A stretch of 64,000 nucleotides of DNA from JABCPE02 sp963506915 (GCA_963506915.1 CAUORE010000002.1:1-64000), one strand, 5' to 3'; positions 1-8,660 are shown, numbered from the stretch's first letter. Notes: a model not told the origin generated them from the sequence alone. A program made the numbers and translations.

Positions 1-67
1 TATCGCTTTTAGGGAAAATCTTATCCCAAGAAGCAACATTTACAGGGTTTTCAGTGTTTTTGTTCAT
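1..67 (-). CDS. alpha/beta hydrolase, N-terminal fragment (runs off the window)
   Basis: An ATG at 67 on the minus strand opens a frame of 22 codons that is still open at the left edge. The peptide starts MNKNTENPVN and continues VASWDKIFPKSD, which I recognise from memory as the start of Bacteroidota alpha/beta hydrolases of the dienelactone-hydrolase-like type; the catalytic region lies outside the window. It sits 36 bases downstream of the CPBP protease gene on the same strand and is probably the last visible member of a tetR-CPBP-hydrolase operon. Too short for certainty. Confidence 0.5.
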   Translation of the reverse strand, partial: MNKNTENPVNVASWDKIFPKSD

Positions 68-103
68 ATTGATAATATTTTTTTGGTTTATACGATTTAT
101 TCA

Positions 104-943
104 TTATGAAAGAAGACACTCTTTACTTTTGCGTATTCTTCTTAAATACAAGCCTATAACCAAGTATATCAATGTTGGAATGATGCCAAAAAGGGGGGAT
201 ACTAAAAGTGTTTTATCGGGTGAAATAACAGTAAATCCTTCTGAAATGAGAGGATTAAAAACATCTTTCATTGAGTGCATCAAAACTACCAATAAAAGTG
301 AACGCGATAGAAAGAAAATTTCGGTATACATTATTGTCCAAACAGCAATGACTACAAAGCTCACCAAAACAAATAACTCTTTGCTATAAGGGAAAAAGGT
401 TGCCTGATAAGCATCGTCTAAGAATATGAGATTGTATGGCAGGTGCCATATTTGGCAGACGAATGCCACCACTACATAAATCAGCCATTCGTTTTTGGTA
501 AGTTGTTCCATTTTTACAGTGAGATAGCCTCGAAAAGCCGATTCTTCAAAGATATTTTTGATAAAACTAGGCAAGAAAGCTGCTACAAGCAAAGGAAGAG
601 AGGCAGCAATAGTAAATTTGCTCACATCTACCCAACCTAATAGCTTGCCAACAAATAGTGTTATGCCAACAACTATGGGATAAACTGCAATGGCGAAGAT
701 ATACCAGCGGGTGTTTTGCTTGAAATAAGGTTTCAAAGGGAAATCTTTCCAACCATCGCCACCAAAAAGGCGAAGCAAAATCATACACACAATAGGAGTA
801 GCAATAAAAATCCCTGATCCCAAAGACTCTAAATTAGAAGGTTCACCTAGTAACTGGTTTACCCCAATGCCTATCCATCCGCAAGAGATGGCTACCAGGC
901 TAAATAAGATTACATTCCGAAGTGCTTTTTTATTGGTTTTCAT
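104..943 (-). CDS. CPBP family intramembrane glutamic metalloprotease
   Basis: 279 residues with about seven to eight hydrophobic segments. The three CPBP (Abi/CAAX protease and bacteriocin-processing) motifs are visible: EESAFRG with Glu133, Glu134 and Arg138; a histidine in WHLPYNL at 167; and MHSMKDVFN with His223 and Asp227/Asn230. Family members are Rce1-like proteases in the cytoplasmic membrane, used for peptide maturation, bacteriocin self-immunity or unknown housekeeping roles. The gene starts 13 bases after the stop of the TetR gene on the same strand, so the two are probably one transcript and the regulator may control this protease. The substrate cannot be inferred. Confidence 0.88.
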   Translation of the reverse strand: MKTNKKALRNVILFSLVAISCGWIGIGVNQLLGEPSNLESLGSGIFIATPIVCMILLRLFGGDGWKDFPLKPYFKQNTRWYIFAIAVYPIVVGITLFVGKLLGWVDVSKFTIAASLPLLVAAFLPSFIKNIFEESAFRGYLTVKMEQLTKNEWLIYVVVAFVCQIWHLPYNLIFLDDAYQATFFPYSKELFVLVSFVVIAVWTIMYTEIFFLSRSLLLVVLMHSMKDVFNPLISEGFTVISPDKTLLVSPLFGIIPTLIYLVIGLYLRRIRKSKECLLS

Positions 944-955
944 ATTAAGGCAGGT

Positions 956-1480
956 TTATTTTAATATTTCTAAAATTTTATCTTCGTCGTAGACAAGCAT
1001 ACCCACTGCGACTAGTGAAGCGATACCGTGTGCTAACATCCAACCTTTAGCAATGCTATTCTTCAGCTCTTCATCAGATAGGCTGCGGCATTCCTCGCTA
1101 TTCTTCATTATTTCTACCACTCGCTCACTTTCGGGAAAAATGTCAGTAAGTTTTACATTGGTAACATTATCCATATAAAAAGCCTTGAATAGGGCTGGTT
1201 CAGTGTACGCTGTCCATACATAGCCCAATCCCAAATCCAAAAGAGTATTGCCTGTTTTTGAGTAACTGAGCATTAGATTTTGGAGGAATGGAAGAGCTTT
1301 CTTACAGATTTCAGCTTTGAGGTCACCCATATTTTTATAGCTCCAATAGATAGGCTGAGTGGAGCAACCAATTTGCTTGGCAATATTTCGGGCAGAAAGC
1401 ACAGCGAAGCCTTCCTTTCGTACCATCTCGAAGGCAGTTTCTATAATTACTTCTTGAGTTATTGTTGTTGGTTTCGGCAT
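956..1480 (-). CDS. TetR/AcrR family transcriptional regulator
   Basis: 174 residues from the ATG at 1480 (MPKPTTITQE); a longer frame from 1513 is possible but would run into the promoter region. The N-terminal 50 residues form the TetR helix-turn-helix: EVIIETAFEMVRKEGF, then LSARNIAKQIGCSTQPIYWSYKN. The C-terminal ligand domain is unspecific (WHG-like pattern AYTEPALFKAFYM). It heads the operon with the CPBP protease and the partial hydrolase, and faces a second CPBP protease gene transcribed the other way from 1685. An inverted repeat at 1493-1520 just before the start is a plausible autoregulatory operator. The inducer is unknown. Confidence 0.88.
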   Translation of the reverse strand: MPKPTTITQEVIIETAFEMVRKEGFAVLSARNIAKQIGCSTQPIYWSYKNMGDLKAEICKKALPFLQNLMLSYSKTGNTLLDLGLGYVWTAYTEPALFKAFYMDNVTNVKLTDIFPESERVVEIMKNSEECRSLSDEELKNSIAKGWMLAHGIASLVAVGMLVYDEDKILEILK

Positions 1481-1492
1481 AAATTTATTTAT

Positions 1493-1520
1493 ATAACAAT
1501 TATAATATAACATTTGTTAT
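1493..1520. promoter_or_regulatory. candidate TetR operator, inverted repeat
   Basis: ATAACAA (1493-1499) and TTGTTAT (1514-1520) are perfect inverse complements separated by 14 bases. They lie between the TetR start codon and its -7 box, where an autoregulator would bind. The surrounding DNA is very AT-rich, so chance is possible. Confidence 0.35.
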
Positions 1521-1528
1521 TTTTTTTA

Positions 1529-1536
1529 CAAACATA
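1529..1536 (-). promoter_or_regulatory. Bacteroidota -7 promoter box of the tetR-CPBP operon
   Basis: Read on the minus strand this is TATGTTTG, a match to TAnnTTTG, 49 bases upstream of the TetR ATG. No good -33 TTG was seen. Confidence 0.45.
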
Positions 1537-1620
1537 ATATATTTTCCTAAATCCACAAAGTTTTAAATCAAAAAAGTAAAATATTATTTAAATCATCCCA
1601 AATTATCATTGTCATTGAAT

Positions 1621-1628
1621 TATCTTTG
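1621..1628 (+). promoter_or_regulatory. -7 promoter box of the plus-strand CPBP gene
   Basis: TATCTTTG matches TAnnTTTG and lies 57 bases before the ATG at 1685. It is divergent from the tetR promoter; the two boxes are about 85 bases apart. Confidence 0.5.
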
Positions 1629-1684
1629 TAACAAATCATAAATAAAGTATACTAATGGATAAAAATCATTCTAAATAATTTATT

Positions 1685-2587
1685 ATGTACATTTCACAAG
1701 TTTTTTCAGCGAAAAGCAAACGAGTTTATGCCATAGTATGCGCCATTGTTTTATTACTTCTATTCCAAGGAGCATTCCAAGAAAATAATAATGAAACAGA
1801 AATAGTGATGAAAGAAATGATAAGTCAGATAGGCGAACTCCCGACTTTTGCCTTGACCTTGGTCAGCTTTACTTTTTTTCTATTTCCTTTGTTTTTTATT
1901 GTTAAAGTATTTCATAACCAATCCATTACCCAGTTCACCACCAGCCGAAAAAAAATAGATTTCCGACGAATTTCTTTCAGTTTTTTAGTCTATGGAGGGA
2001 TTATTGCAGGGACTTTCTTTTTAGAATATTTTATGAATCCTTCTGCGTATGCATGGAATTTCCAACCCTTGAAATTCTTTATCTTATGTATCATGGCTCT
2101 CATGTTGCTGCCTGTTCAAATAGGTTTTGAGGAGTATTTTTTTCGAGGATATTTTATGCAGTGGCTCGGGCTTTTGTCCAAAAACCGATGGGTTCCACTT
2201 TTCCTTTCTTCCATTTTATTTGGATTGGCTCATTTCGCTAATCCAGAAGTTTCCAAAATGGGCTACAAAATCATGTTTTTCTACATCGGAATGGGATTTC
2301 TGCTGGGCATCGTTACCCTGATGGATGATGGGCTGGAACTTGCCCTTGGTATTCATTTCGCTAACAACTTTTTTGCGTGTATTCTTTCCACATCGGACTG
2401 GTCAGTATTCCAGACACCATCTCTTTTCAAAGAACTCTCCGCTCCTGGCATTGAATTTTATCATATTATTCTAATGTTTACATTATATCTTTTAATCATT
2501 TTTATCTTTGCCAAGAAATACAATTGGGCTTCTTGGAAAGAAAAATTATTCAGTAAAATAAGCGTTCCACAGACCGATAGCAATTAA
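1685..2587 (+). CDS. CPBP family intramembrane glutamic metalloprotease
   Basis: 300 residues, polytopic, with a hydrophobic segment at about 15-30 and more between 55 and 280. Catalytic motifs: FEEYFFRGYF with Glu149, Glu150 and Arg154; FGLAHFANPE with His183; IHFANNFF with His224 and Asn228. This is the standard CPBP/Abi arrangement and is complete. It is not a close copy of the protease at 104-943 (spacing and flanks differ), so it is not a recent duplicate. It is transcribed away from the TetR gene and may share its regulation. A 20-bp-stem terminator follows. Function beyond membrane proteolysis is not inferable. Confidence 0.9.
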   Translation: MYISQVFSAKSKRVYAIVCAIVLLLLFQGAFQENNNETEIVMKEMISQIGELPTFALTLVSFTFFLFPLFFIVKVFHNQSITQFTTSRKKIDFRRISFSFLVYGGIIAGTFFLEYFMNPSAYAWNFQPLKFFILCIMALMLLPVQIGFEEYFFRGYFMQWLGLLSKNRWVPLFLSSILFGLAHFANPEVSKMGYKIMFFYIGMGFLLGIVTLMDDGLELALGIHFANNFFACILSTSDWSVFQTPSLFKELSAPGIEFYHIILMFTLYLLIIFIFAKKYNWASWKEKLFSKISVPQTDSN

Positions 2588-2652
2588 AATTTAATTTTGG
2601 TACAAATATTGATAATATTGGACAGAACTCAAAAACACATTCATATAAATCT

Positions 2653-2692
2653 AAAACACAAATGAGAACTTTAAAGTTCTCATTTGTGTTTT
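2653..2692. terminator. bidirectional terminator, perfect 40-base palindrome
   Basis: A 20-bp perfect stem centred on CTTTAAAG lies between two convergent genes (ends at 2587 and 2712). Its outer arms are A-rich on the left and T-rich on the right, so it works as an intrinsic terminator for both. Confidence 0.8.
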
Positions 2693-2711
2693 TTTATTCT
2701 CAAAAAAGATA

Positions 2712-3842
2712 TTATTTTTTTCCTTTATTAATAAATGGCTTCTCTATATATTTGAATGTCAAAGTACAGATAATCACCAAAATAGGCGTCAGCCCAAAAA
2801 TCATTAACCAATATTCTAACGCCGTAAGTCCCTTAACAAAATGACGCCCTAGAACCAAATCTATCATTACAAAAAGAACTATACCATGGAGCAAATAAAT
2901 ACTATAACTAATCTCCCCCAAAACCTTTAGAGCATTGATTTTTAATAATCCAAAAATATCATTCCCTAAGGCTATTAGTGTGAAAACAAGGGTGACAACC
3001 AGCACATTCAGCTTATTACTCTCCTCCAAAAACAACAAGGCAGACACACCTCCTATAACCAACAATGTATAAGGGATAGCATTAAAATTATCAATCTTAT
3101 TTTTCAAATATTTTATACAATATACTGCCACAAAACCTCCCATAAAGAAAACAATAGAACTCCCTCCACCTGAATTAAAATAGAAAAATATGGATAATGA
3201 ACTACAAAGAAGCAAGATTCCCAAATTAACCATCTTTCTATTCAAAAGCAAGTACCAAAAAGGCAGCGTAAAGTAAAAAAAACATTCTATGGAAAGCGTC
3301 CAAACTACCCTTGATACAATTAAAGGAGTGTCCTCATACCCATTTATTGGTACTTGGGAAAATGAAAGCCAGCGTAATATACTTAATATAAAATCAAAAA
3401 AGCTCTGATGTAAAACAAAATCAGTTTTTACCATAGCTATCGTCACTATGGACACAACAGCAAAAACATAAAGAGGCACAATCCTAAAAACCCTTGATTT
3501 ATAAAGTTTTTTCCAGTCTATTTCTTTACCACTGATAATTCTACCAATAAACAAAAAACTGGTGATCGTAAAGAAAAACCGAACACTAGACGCCCCCAAG
3601 TGTGTATATAATAAACTTTCTGGTTTTGTCCATTCATCAGCCTGTACATAATGATACCAAATAGAAGAATGATGCACAAATACAAAAGGTGCCAAAAGCC
3701 CTCTCAAAGCATCAATGCTACCAAATCTATTAGCAGATGCCTCTGCTACATATACATGAAACTTTTTGTTAATCAAATAAGCTGTAAAGCAGGCTATGAT
3801 TATAGTTACAACCAAAAAAATGGGATTATACACACTAATCAT
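2712..3842 (-). CDS. acyltransferase family 3 membrane protein
   Basis: 376 residues, about ten transmembrane segments. The N-terminal half shows the Acyl_transf_3 (OafA/NodX-like) pattern: FGSIDALRGLLAPFVFVHHS, in which the HH pair is the expected catalytic histidine site, then SSVRFFFTITSFLFIGRI. Such enzymes move acetyl or other acyl groups onto surface sugars such as LPS O-antigen, capsule or peptidoglycan. It begins 4 bases after the aspS stop, so it may ride on the aspS transcript or use a weak promoter inside the aspS 3' end (3862-3869). The acceptor is unknown. Confidence 0.85.
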   Translation of the reverse strand: MISVYNPIFLVVTIIIACFTAYLINKKFHVYVAEASANRFGSIDALRGLLAPFVFVHHSSIWYHYVQADEWTKPESLLYTHLGASSVRFFFTITSFLFIGRIISGKEIDWKKLYKSRVFRIVPLYVFAVVSIVTIAMVKTDFVLHQSFFDFILSILRWLSFSQVPINGYEDTPLIVSRVVWTLSIECFFYFTLPFWYLLLNRKMVNLGILLLCSSLSIFFYFNSGGGSSIVFFMGGFVAVYCIKYLKNKIDNFNAIPYTLLVIGGVSALLFLEESNKLNVLVVTLVFTLIALGNDIFGLLKINALKVLGEISYSIYLLHGIVLFVMIDLVLGRHFVKGLTALEYWLMIFGLTPILVIICTLTFKYIEKPFINKGKK

Positions 3843-3846
3843 GTTT

Positions 3847-5595
3847 CTATAAATTAACTTTCAAATATAATTCATCTAATTGTTCTTGGCTAATCTGCGA
3901 AGGCGCATCTATCATCACATCTCTTCCGCTGTTGTTTTTCGGGAAAGCGATGTAGTCACGGATAACCTCGTTACCATCCAAAATAGCGACCAGACGGTCA
4001 AACCCAAAGGCCAATCCACCATGAGGAGGAGCACCATATCTGAAAGCATTCATCAGGAAGCCGAACTGAGCCTCCGCCTCTTCTGGACTAAATCCTAAAA
4101 GAGCAAACATCTTGAACTGCAAGTCTTTATCATAGATACGGATAGACCCGCCGCCAATCTCGTTGCCGTTCAGCACAAGGTCATAAGCATTGGCTCTGAC
4201 TTTCTTGGGCGAAGTTTCCAAAAGTGGAATATCCTCTGGCTTCGGCGATGTGAACGGATGGTGCATCGCGTGGTATCTTCCGCTCTCCTCGTCCCATTCC
4301 AAAAGCGGAAAATCTACAACCCAAAGCGGCGCAAATTCATCGCCTTTTCTTAGCCCAAGTCTATTTCCCAGTTCCATTCTCAGCGCAGAAAGCTGGGCTC
4401 TTACTTTATTAGCATCACCGCTCATAACGAGCATCAAATCGCCTTTTTGAGCATTAAATTTCTCAGCAATGGCTTTCAAATCGGCTTCGTTATAAAACTT
4501 ATTCACTGAAGAAGTCAGCACGCCATCTTCTTGGAATTTTACCCAAACCATTCCGCTCGCTCCTATCTGTGGGCGTTTTACCCAGTCGATAAGTTCATCT
4601 ATCTGCTTTCTCGTGTAGTCTGCCTTCCCTTCTACATTGATTCCGACTACAAGTTCTGCTTCATCAAAGATTTTAAATTCTTTCCCTTTCACAAGTTCGT
4701 TCAGCTCCACGAATTCCATTCCGAAACGAATATCTGGCTTGTCGTTTCCGTATTTTCTCATCGCCTCCGCGAAAGTCATTCTTGGGAATTGACCGAATTT
4801 CTTTCCTGTCGTTTCCTCCAAAAGATTTTTTGCCAAACCTTCAAAAACATTCATCACATCTTCCTGCTCCACGAAAGCCATTTCGCAGTCTATCTGCGTA
4901 AATTCAGGCTGTCTGTCCGCACGGAGGTCTTCATCACGGAAACATTTTACAATTTGAAAATATTTGTCCATTCCGCCCACCATCAGAAGCTGTTTGAAAG
5001 TCTGCGGCGACTGCGGAAGTGCATAGAACTGCCCTTCGTTCATACGGCTCGGCACCACGAAATCCCTCGCGCCCTCTGGAGTAGATTTGATAAGAACAGG
5101 CGTTTCCACCTCTATAAAGCCTTGCTCAGAGAGATAATTTCGGACTTTCTGTGCGATTTTATGTCTGAAAATAAGTTTATCCTTCACTGGATTTCTTCTG
5201 ATATCCAGATATCTGTATTTCATACGAAGCTCCTCGCCGCCATCGGTTTCATCTTCGATGGTAAAAGGAGGCAGCACAGATTCGTTCAAAATAGTGAGTT
5301 TTTCTACCAAAATCTCTATTTCTCCTGTTGGGATTTTTGGGTTTTTAGAGGCTCTTTCTATCACTTTTCCTTCCACTTGGATGACAAATTCACGCCCCAA
5401 GTTTTTAGCCTTTTCCAAAAGATCTTTGGATGTTCTTTCCTCATCAAAAACAAGCTGAGTGATGCCATATCGGTCACGCAGATCCACCCAAATCATAAAT
5501 CCTTTGTCTCGGATAGTCTGCACCCAGCCCGCAAGAGTAACGGTTTCGTTAAGATTTTTCAGCGAAAGTTCGCCATTAGTATGTGTTCGAAACAT
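3847..5595 (-). CDS. aspS: aspartate--tRNA ligase
   Basis: 582 residues, the normal length of bacterial AspRS. Residues 1 to about 105 are the OB-fold anticodon domain (GWVQTIRDKGFMIWVDLRDR). The class II core follows, with motif 2 as FRDEDLRADRQPEFTQID and motif 3 as GGLAFGFDRLVAIL. The bacterial GAD insertion occupies roughly 290-410. It charges tRNA-Asp in the cytoplasm. Start is the ATG at 5595, 34 bases below a TAnnTTTG box at 5629-5636. Downstream the acyltransferase gene follows after 4 bases. Nothing unusual. Confidence 0.97.
   Translation of the reverse strand: MFRTHTNGELSLKNLNETVTLAGWVQTIRDKGFMIWVDLRDRYGITQLVFDEERTSKDLLEKAKNLGREFVIQVEGKVIERASKNPKIPTGEIEILVEKLTILNESVLPPFTIEDETDGGEELRMKYRYLDIRRNPVKDKLIFRHKIAQKVRNYLSEQGFIEVETPVLIKSTPEGARDFVVPSRMNEGQFYALPQSPQTFKQLLMVGGMDKYFQIVKCFRDEDLRADRQPEFTQIDCEMAFVEQEDVMNVFEGLAKNLLEETTGKKFGQFPRMTFAEAMRKYGNDKPDIRFGMEFVELNELVKGKEFKIFDEAELVVGINVEGKADYTRKQIDELIDWVKRPQIGASGMVWVKFQEDGVLTSSVNKFYNEADLKAIAEKFNAQKGDLMLVMSGDANKVRAQLSALRMELGNRLGLRKGDEFAPLWVVDFPLLEWDEESGRYHAMHHPFTSPKPEDIPLLETSPKKVRANAYDLVLNGNEIGGGSIRIYDKDLQFKMFALLGFSPEEAEAQFGFLMNAFRYGAPPHGGLAFGFDRLVAILDGNEVIRDYIAFPKNNSGRDVMIDAPSQISQEQLDELYLKVNL
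3862..3869 (-). promoter_or_regulatory. possible internal -7 box for the acyltransferase
   Basis: TATATTTG on the minus strand, inside the last codons of aspS and 20 bases before the acyltransferase ATG. No -33 element was seen, so it may be chance. Confidence 0.3.
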
Positions 5596-5628
5596 ATTTT
5601 TATTTGATTTTTTAAACTTAATTTTTTA

Positions 5629-5636
5629 CAAAGATA
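5629..5636 (-). promoter_or_regulatory. aspS: -7 promoter box of aspS
   Basis: TATCTTTG on the minus strand, 34 bases above the aspS ATG and just inside the gap after the ZIP transporter gene, so aspS has its own promoter. Confidence 0.6.
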
Positions 5637-5648
5637 ATATTACTTTGG

Positions 5649-6344
5649 CTAATGATGGCTATGTTCGTGAAATAAATGCCCAGCCAGAGCCACACCCACG
5701 CCCAAAATCACCAAAAACATTTTTTCCCAGTTTATCTGGTGGCTTTTACTATTATTTTCAAAAATAATCACCGAAGAAATATGCAGGAAAATCCCACCCG
5801 ACAGCGCCAAGAAATACGCCTGCCATTCAGGTTTAAAGTATTTCCCAAGCAGCATTCCCAGCGGAGATGCCGCCGCAAAAAACGCGATGGTAACCCACGC
5901 AATCAACTTGTTTTTCTTTTCCCTCAATAAAAAAGCTCCCAGCACAAAGGAAATCGGCAGATTATGCACCAAAATTCCCAGCAAATACGGCGAATTCAAA
6001 TGCATTCCAGCCAATGGAATTCCTTCTATAAACGCATGGATGAACATACCCACCAGCAGTCCAACAGGGAGAATATTACATTTTTCATAATGAAAATGAC
6101 CGTGTTCAAATCCCTTGGTCATCCCTTCCAAAACCATCTGCAAAACGACTCCGATGATGACCCCAAGCCCAATATTCTCATTCCCAGAGTTATAAATCTG
6201 CGGAAAAACCTCCACCACACAGACCGCAATGAGAAACCCAGCACTGAGCACAAGCAATCTTTTGGCTAAATTTTCATTATTCCCAAAAAAATTCCCTAAC
6301 AAAACTCCCACTAAAACACTGAGAACAAGAAAAAAAACTACCAT
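5649..6344 (-). CDS. ZIP family metal transporter
   Basis: 231 residues from the ATG at 6344 (MVVFFLVLSV). A longer frame from 6374 starts at a TTG that is the last base triplet of the promoter box TAAATTTG, so it is not translated. About seven to eight membrane spans. The ZIP metal-binding helices are visible: HAFIEGIPLAGMH (HxFxEG) and HNLPISFVLGAFLL, with a cytoplasmic histidine-rich stretch KGFEHGHFHYEK and a C-terminal tail ending HLFHEHSHH. It imports zinc or another divalent cation across the inner membrane. The gene lies upstream of aspS on the same strand but is probably separately transcribed. Confidence 0.9.
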   Translation of the reverse strand: MVVFFLVLSVLVGVLLGNFFGNNENLAKRLLVLSAGFLIAVCVVEVFPQIYNSGNENIGLGVIIGVVLQMVLEGMTKGFEHGHFHYEKCNILPVGLLVGMFIHAFIEGIPLAGMHLNSPYLLGILVHNLPISFVLGAFLLREKKNKLIAWVTIAFFAAASPLGMLLGKYFKPEWQAYFLALSGGIFLHISSVIIFENNSKSHQINWEKMFLVILGVGVALAGHLFHEHSHH

Positions 6345-6371
6345 CCGAAAAAAATTGAATAAAATGAGATG

Positions 6372-6379
6372 CAAATTTA
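6372..6379 (-). promoter_or_regulatory. -7 promoter box of the ZIP gene
   Basis: TAAATTTG on the minus strand, 28 bases above the chosen ATG at 6344. Its TTG is the false start of the longest frame. Confidence 0.6.
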
Positions 6380-6414
6380 GTTATTTTTAAAATAAACATC
6401 TCCATAGAAATAAT

Positions 6415-6445
6415 AAATGCCTTCTCACAAATAAAGAAGGCATTT
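6415..6445 (-). terminator. terminator of the lipoprotein gene
   Basis: An 11-bp stem (AAATGCCTTCT with AGAAGGCATTT) and a 9-base loop, starting 4 bases past the stop of the minus-strand gene at 6449. T-rich run on the minus strand side is interrupted. Confidence 0.7.
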
Positions 6446-6448
6446 ACA

Positions 6449-7345
6449 TTATTTATTATATTCATAAACCATCGTAGTAACAGTTTGATTATTAATATTC
6501 AATTTCGTTTTTATAGGGAAATTATTTTTATACTCATATTGAAATTTATACTCACTACTATCGGCTCCACTTCCATATAAATTTATTGATTTTTTGATTA
6601 AAGTAGGATTATGGCTCACCCACCTAAAATTAAGATAATCAGCAATAGTATTTTCATCCTTATCTAAACTACAAAACTCGGCAACCAAAACAGAAAAACC
6701 TTTAATGTTTTTATATGGGCTGTTTTTAGTATCATATGCTACCTCTTCATCTATTACCACCATATTATTGGGATTTAGGTAAAAATGTCCGTTAGGAACA
6801 TTTTTGCTTATATCGTGATGAATTTTTATAATATTTTCTCCATTCAAAACATAAGTATGCATAGAATTTTCATCCCTAAGATTATAAGCATATGATTCTG
6901 AATGGTATTTTACATTCTCATTCACTGAAACCTCTGAGCCGTTATAACGATACTCTCGTGTAACGACTCTCTTATACTGAATTCCAGAATCTGATATTAC
7001 TACTTCATCTATTACTGATGACAATTTTCCGTTATTGTACTGATAATTAGTCTCCCCAAGTTCTTCTCCTGCTTGAGAATATCTGATTTTAGATGTGATA
7101 AAATCTTTTTCATACACGAAAACAATCCTCTCACCACTTCCTTCGTCTATTATTTCCTTTAGTTCGTTATCGTTTTGGTATTCAAACCTTTTCGATATTA
7201 CTTTGTTGTTTTCTGCTATTGTTACTTTGGTTGGCAACTGCATTTTTGCGCTATTCGCTAATGTTTCATCGGTCATTTTATCATTTTCCCTACTACAAGA
7301 AATGAGAAAAAGCCCTGCCATAAAAAATAAAATTATTCTTTTCAT
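6449..7345 (-). CDS. hypothetical lipoprotein with RHS/YD-like repeats
   Basis: 298 residues. Residues 1-17 are a lipoprotein signal peptide with lipobox LISC and Cys17; the following SREND would suit surface or periplasmic sorting. The body has repeated beta-hairpin-like units of the type FEYQNDNELKEIID, YQYNNGKLSSVID, YRYNGSEVSV and YKFQYEYKNNFPIK, resembling the DUF4595/YD-type repeats of Bacteroidota lipoproteins. Function unknown. It stands alone between a plus-strand methyltransferase gene and the ZIP gene. No clear promoter box was found upstream. Confidence 0.75.
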   Translation of the reverse strand: MKRIILFFMAGLFLISCSRENDKMTDETLANSAKMQLPTKVTIAENNKVISKRFEYQNDNELKEIIDEGSGERIVFVYEKDFITSKIRYSQAGEELGETNYQYNNGKLSSVIDEVVISDSGIQYKRVVTREYRYNGSEVSVNENVKYHSESYAYNLRDENSMHTYVLNGENIIKIHHDISKNVPNGHFYLNPNNMVVIDEEVAYDTKNSPYKNIKGFSVLVAEFCSLDKDENTIADYLNFRWVSHNPTLIKKSINLYGSGADSSEYKFQYEYKNNFPIKTKLNINNQTVTTMVYEYNK

Positions 7346-7446
7346 AAATTATACTTTTTAATGGAATGCAATTTAATCATTATGAAACGAAACCCAAAGA
7401 GATTTCTATATTTTTCTCTCTTTTTTAGTTTTTCTCTTTTATTGAC

Positions 7447-7454
7447 TAAATTTG
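7447..7454 (+). promoter_or_regulatory. -7 promoter box of the THUMP methyltransferase
   Basis: TAAATTTG followed by CAG. The TTG of the box coincides with a possible but unlikely start at 7452; the ATG at 7473 lies 18 bases downstream. Confidence 0.6.
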
Positions 7455-7472
7455 CAGAATATTTTAAAGTTA

Positions 7473-8648
7473 ATGAATACAGAAAACATCAATATTCAAA
7501 TCAAAACATTTTTTGGATTGGAAAACACTCTCGCTGAGGAAGTTAAAAAACTAGGCGGAAGAAATGTCGAAATAAAAAACCGAGCAGTAACCTGCGAGGG
7601 AGATTTAGGATTTTTGTATAAAATCAACTATTCCTGCCGAACAGCGCTGAAAATTTTAGTGCCGATACTTACTTTCAAAGCGTGGAACGAAGACCGATTT
7701 TATGATAAAATTTTCGCATTCCCGTGGGACGAAATTCTAAGTCCAGACCAGACCTTTGCCATAGATGCTACGATAAATTCTGAGAAATTCAGACATTCCC
7801 AGTTTATGACTCTGAAAATGAAAGATGCTATTGTAGATTTTTTCAAGGCAAAATACAGAAAACGCCCTGATATAGACACCAAAAATCCAGAAATAAAACT
7901 CCAGCTGCACATAGACCGAGAGCTGGTGAGCATTTCGCTGGACAGTTCGGGAGATGCTTTATTTAAAAGAGGTTACCGAAAAGAGCAGACAGAAGCGCCT
8001 ATCAATGAGGTTTTGGCGGCAGGAATGCTCCAAATCGCTGGATGGGACGGCAAGGGAAATTTCCTAGACCCTATGTGCGGAAGCGGAACCCTTCTGATAG
8101 AGGCCTCTATGATTGCCCTAAACCTCCCAGCACAGATTTTTAGAAAGAAATTTGCCTTCCAAAACTGGAAAAACTATGATGCTGAACTTTTTAGTAAAAT
8201 CAGAGAATTTAGACTGAATAAAATAACCGAATTTTCTGGGAAAATCATCGGCTACGATATTGCCCCTTCTGCTGTAAAAGCCGCAAGAACCAATGTAGAA
8301 TCCATAGAAATGGAAGACATTATAGAAATCCGAAAACAAAATTTCTTCGAGTCTAAAAAAGAGCTTTTCCCTCTGATGGTGATGTTTAACCCGCCGTATG
8401 ACAAAAGAATTTCCATCAAAGAAGAAGATTTTTACAAAAAAATAGGCGATACCTTTAAGCAAAACTATCCCAACACGCTTTCTTGGATTATAACTTCTGA
8501 TTTAGAAGCGGTTAAGAAAATAGGACTCCGCCCTTCCAGAAAAATCAAACTATTCAACGGAAAGCTGGAATGCCGTTTCCTACAATACGAAACCTACGAG
8601 GGAACGAAAAAAACACATAAATTCTCTAACGAAAAAGACAGTAACTAA
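7473..8648 (+). CDS. THUMP-domain class I SAM-dependent RNA methyltransferase (RlmL/YcbY N-domain type)
   Basis: 391 residues from ATG 7473; the longer frame from 7452 starts inside the promoter box. Residues about 1-155 are ferredoxin-like plus THUMP (FFGLENTLAEEVKKLG; later DRELVSISLDSSGDALFKRGYR). The Rossmann methyltransferase follows with the SAM motif DPMCGSGTLLIEA and the catalytic NPPY of FNPPYDKRI, typical of N2-guanine RNA methyltransferases. By family it acts like E. coli RlmL's m2G2445 domain on 23S rRNA; it lacks the RlmK half. The gene ends one base before a convergent gene, and its last codons form half of a terminator stem. Confidence 0.92.
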   Translation: MNTENINIQIKTFFGLENTLAEEVKKLGGRNVEIKNRAVTCEGDLGFLYKINYSCRTALKILVPILTFKAWNEDRFYDKIFAFPWDEILSPDQTFAIDATINSEKFRHSQFMTLKMKDAIVDFFKAKYRKRPDIDTKNPEIKLQLHIDRELVSISLDSSGDALFKRGYRKEQTEAPINEVLAAGMLQIAGWDGKGNFLDPMCGSGTLLIEASMIALNLPAQIFRKKFAFQNWKNYDAELFSKIREFRLNKITEFSGKIIGYDIAPSAVKAARTNVESIEMEDIIEIRKQNFFESKKELFPLMVMFNPPYDKRISIKEEDFYKKIGDTFKQNYPNTLSWIITSDLEAVKKIGLRPSRKIKLFNGKLECRFLQYETYEGTKKTHKFSNEKDSN

Positions 8649-8660
8649 TTACTGTCTTTT
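8633..8660. terminator. bidirectional terminator built from the two gene ends
   Basis: AAAAGACAGTA (8633-8643) pairs with TACTGTCTTTT (8650-8660) around a 6-base loop. It contains the stop codons of both convergent genes (8646-8648 plus, 8649-8651 minus) and is followed by T-rich DNA on the plus strand. Confidence 0.75.

Noticed and set aside
4531..5607. Antisense open frame of 358 codons over aspS
   Set aside because: It lies wholly opposite a fully conserved aspS, has no domain that I recognise and uses the mirror-frame composition of the real gene.
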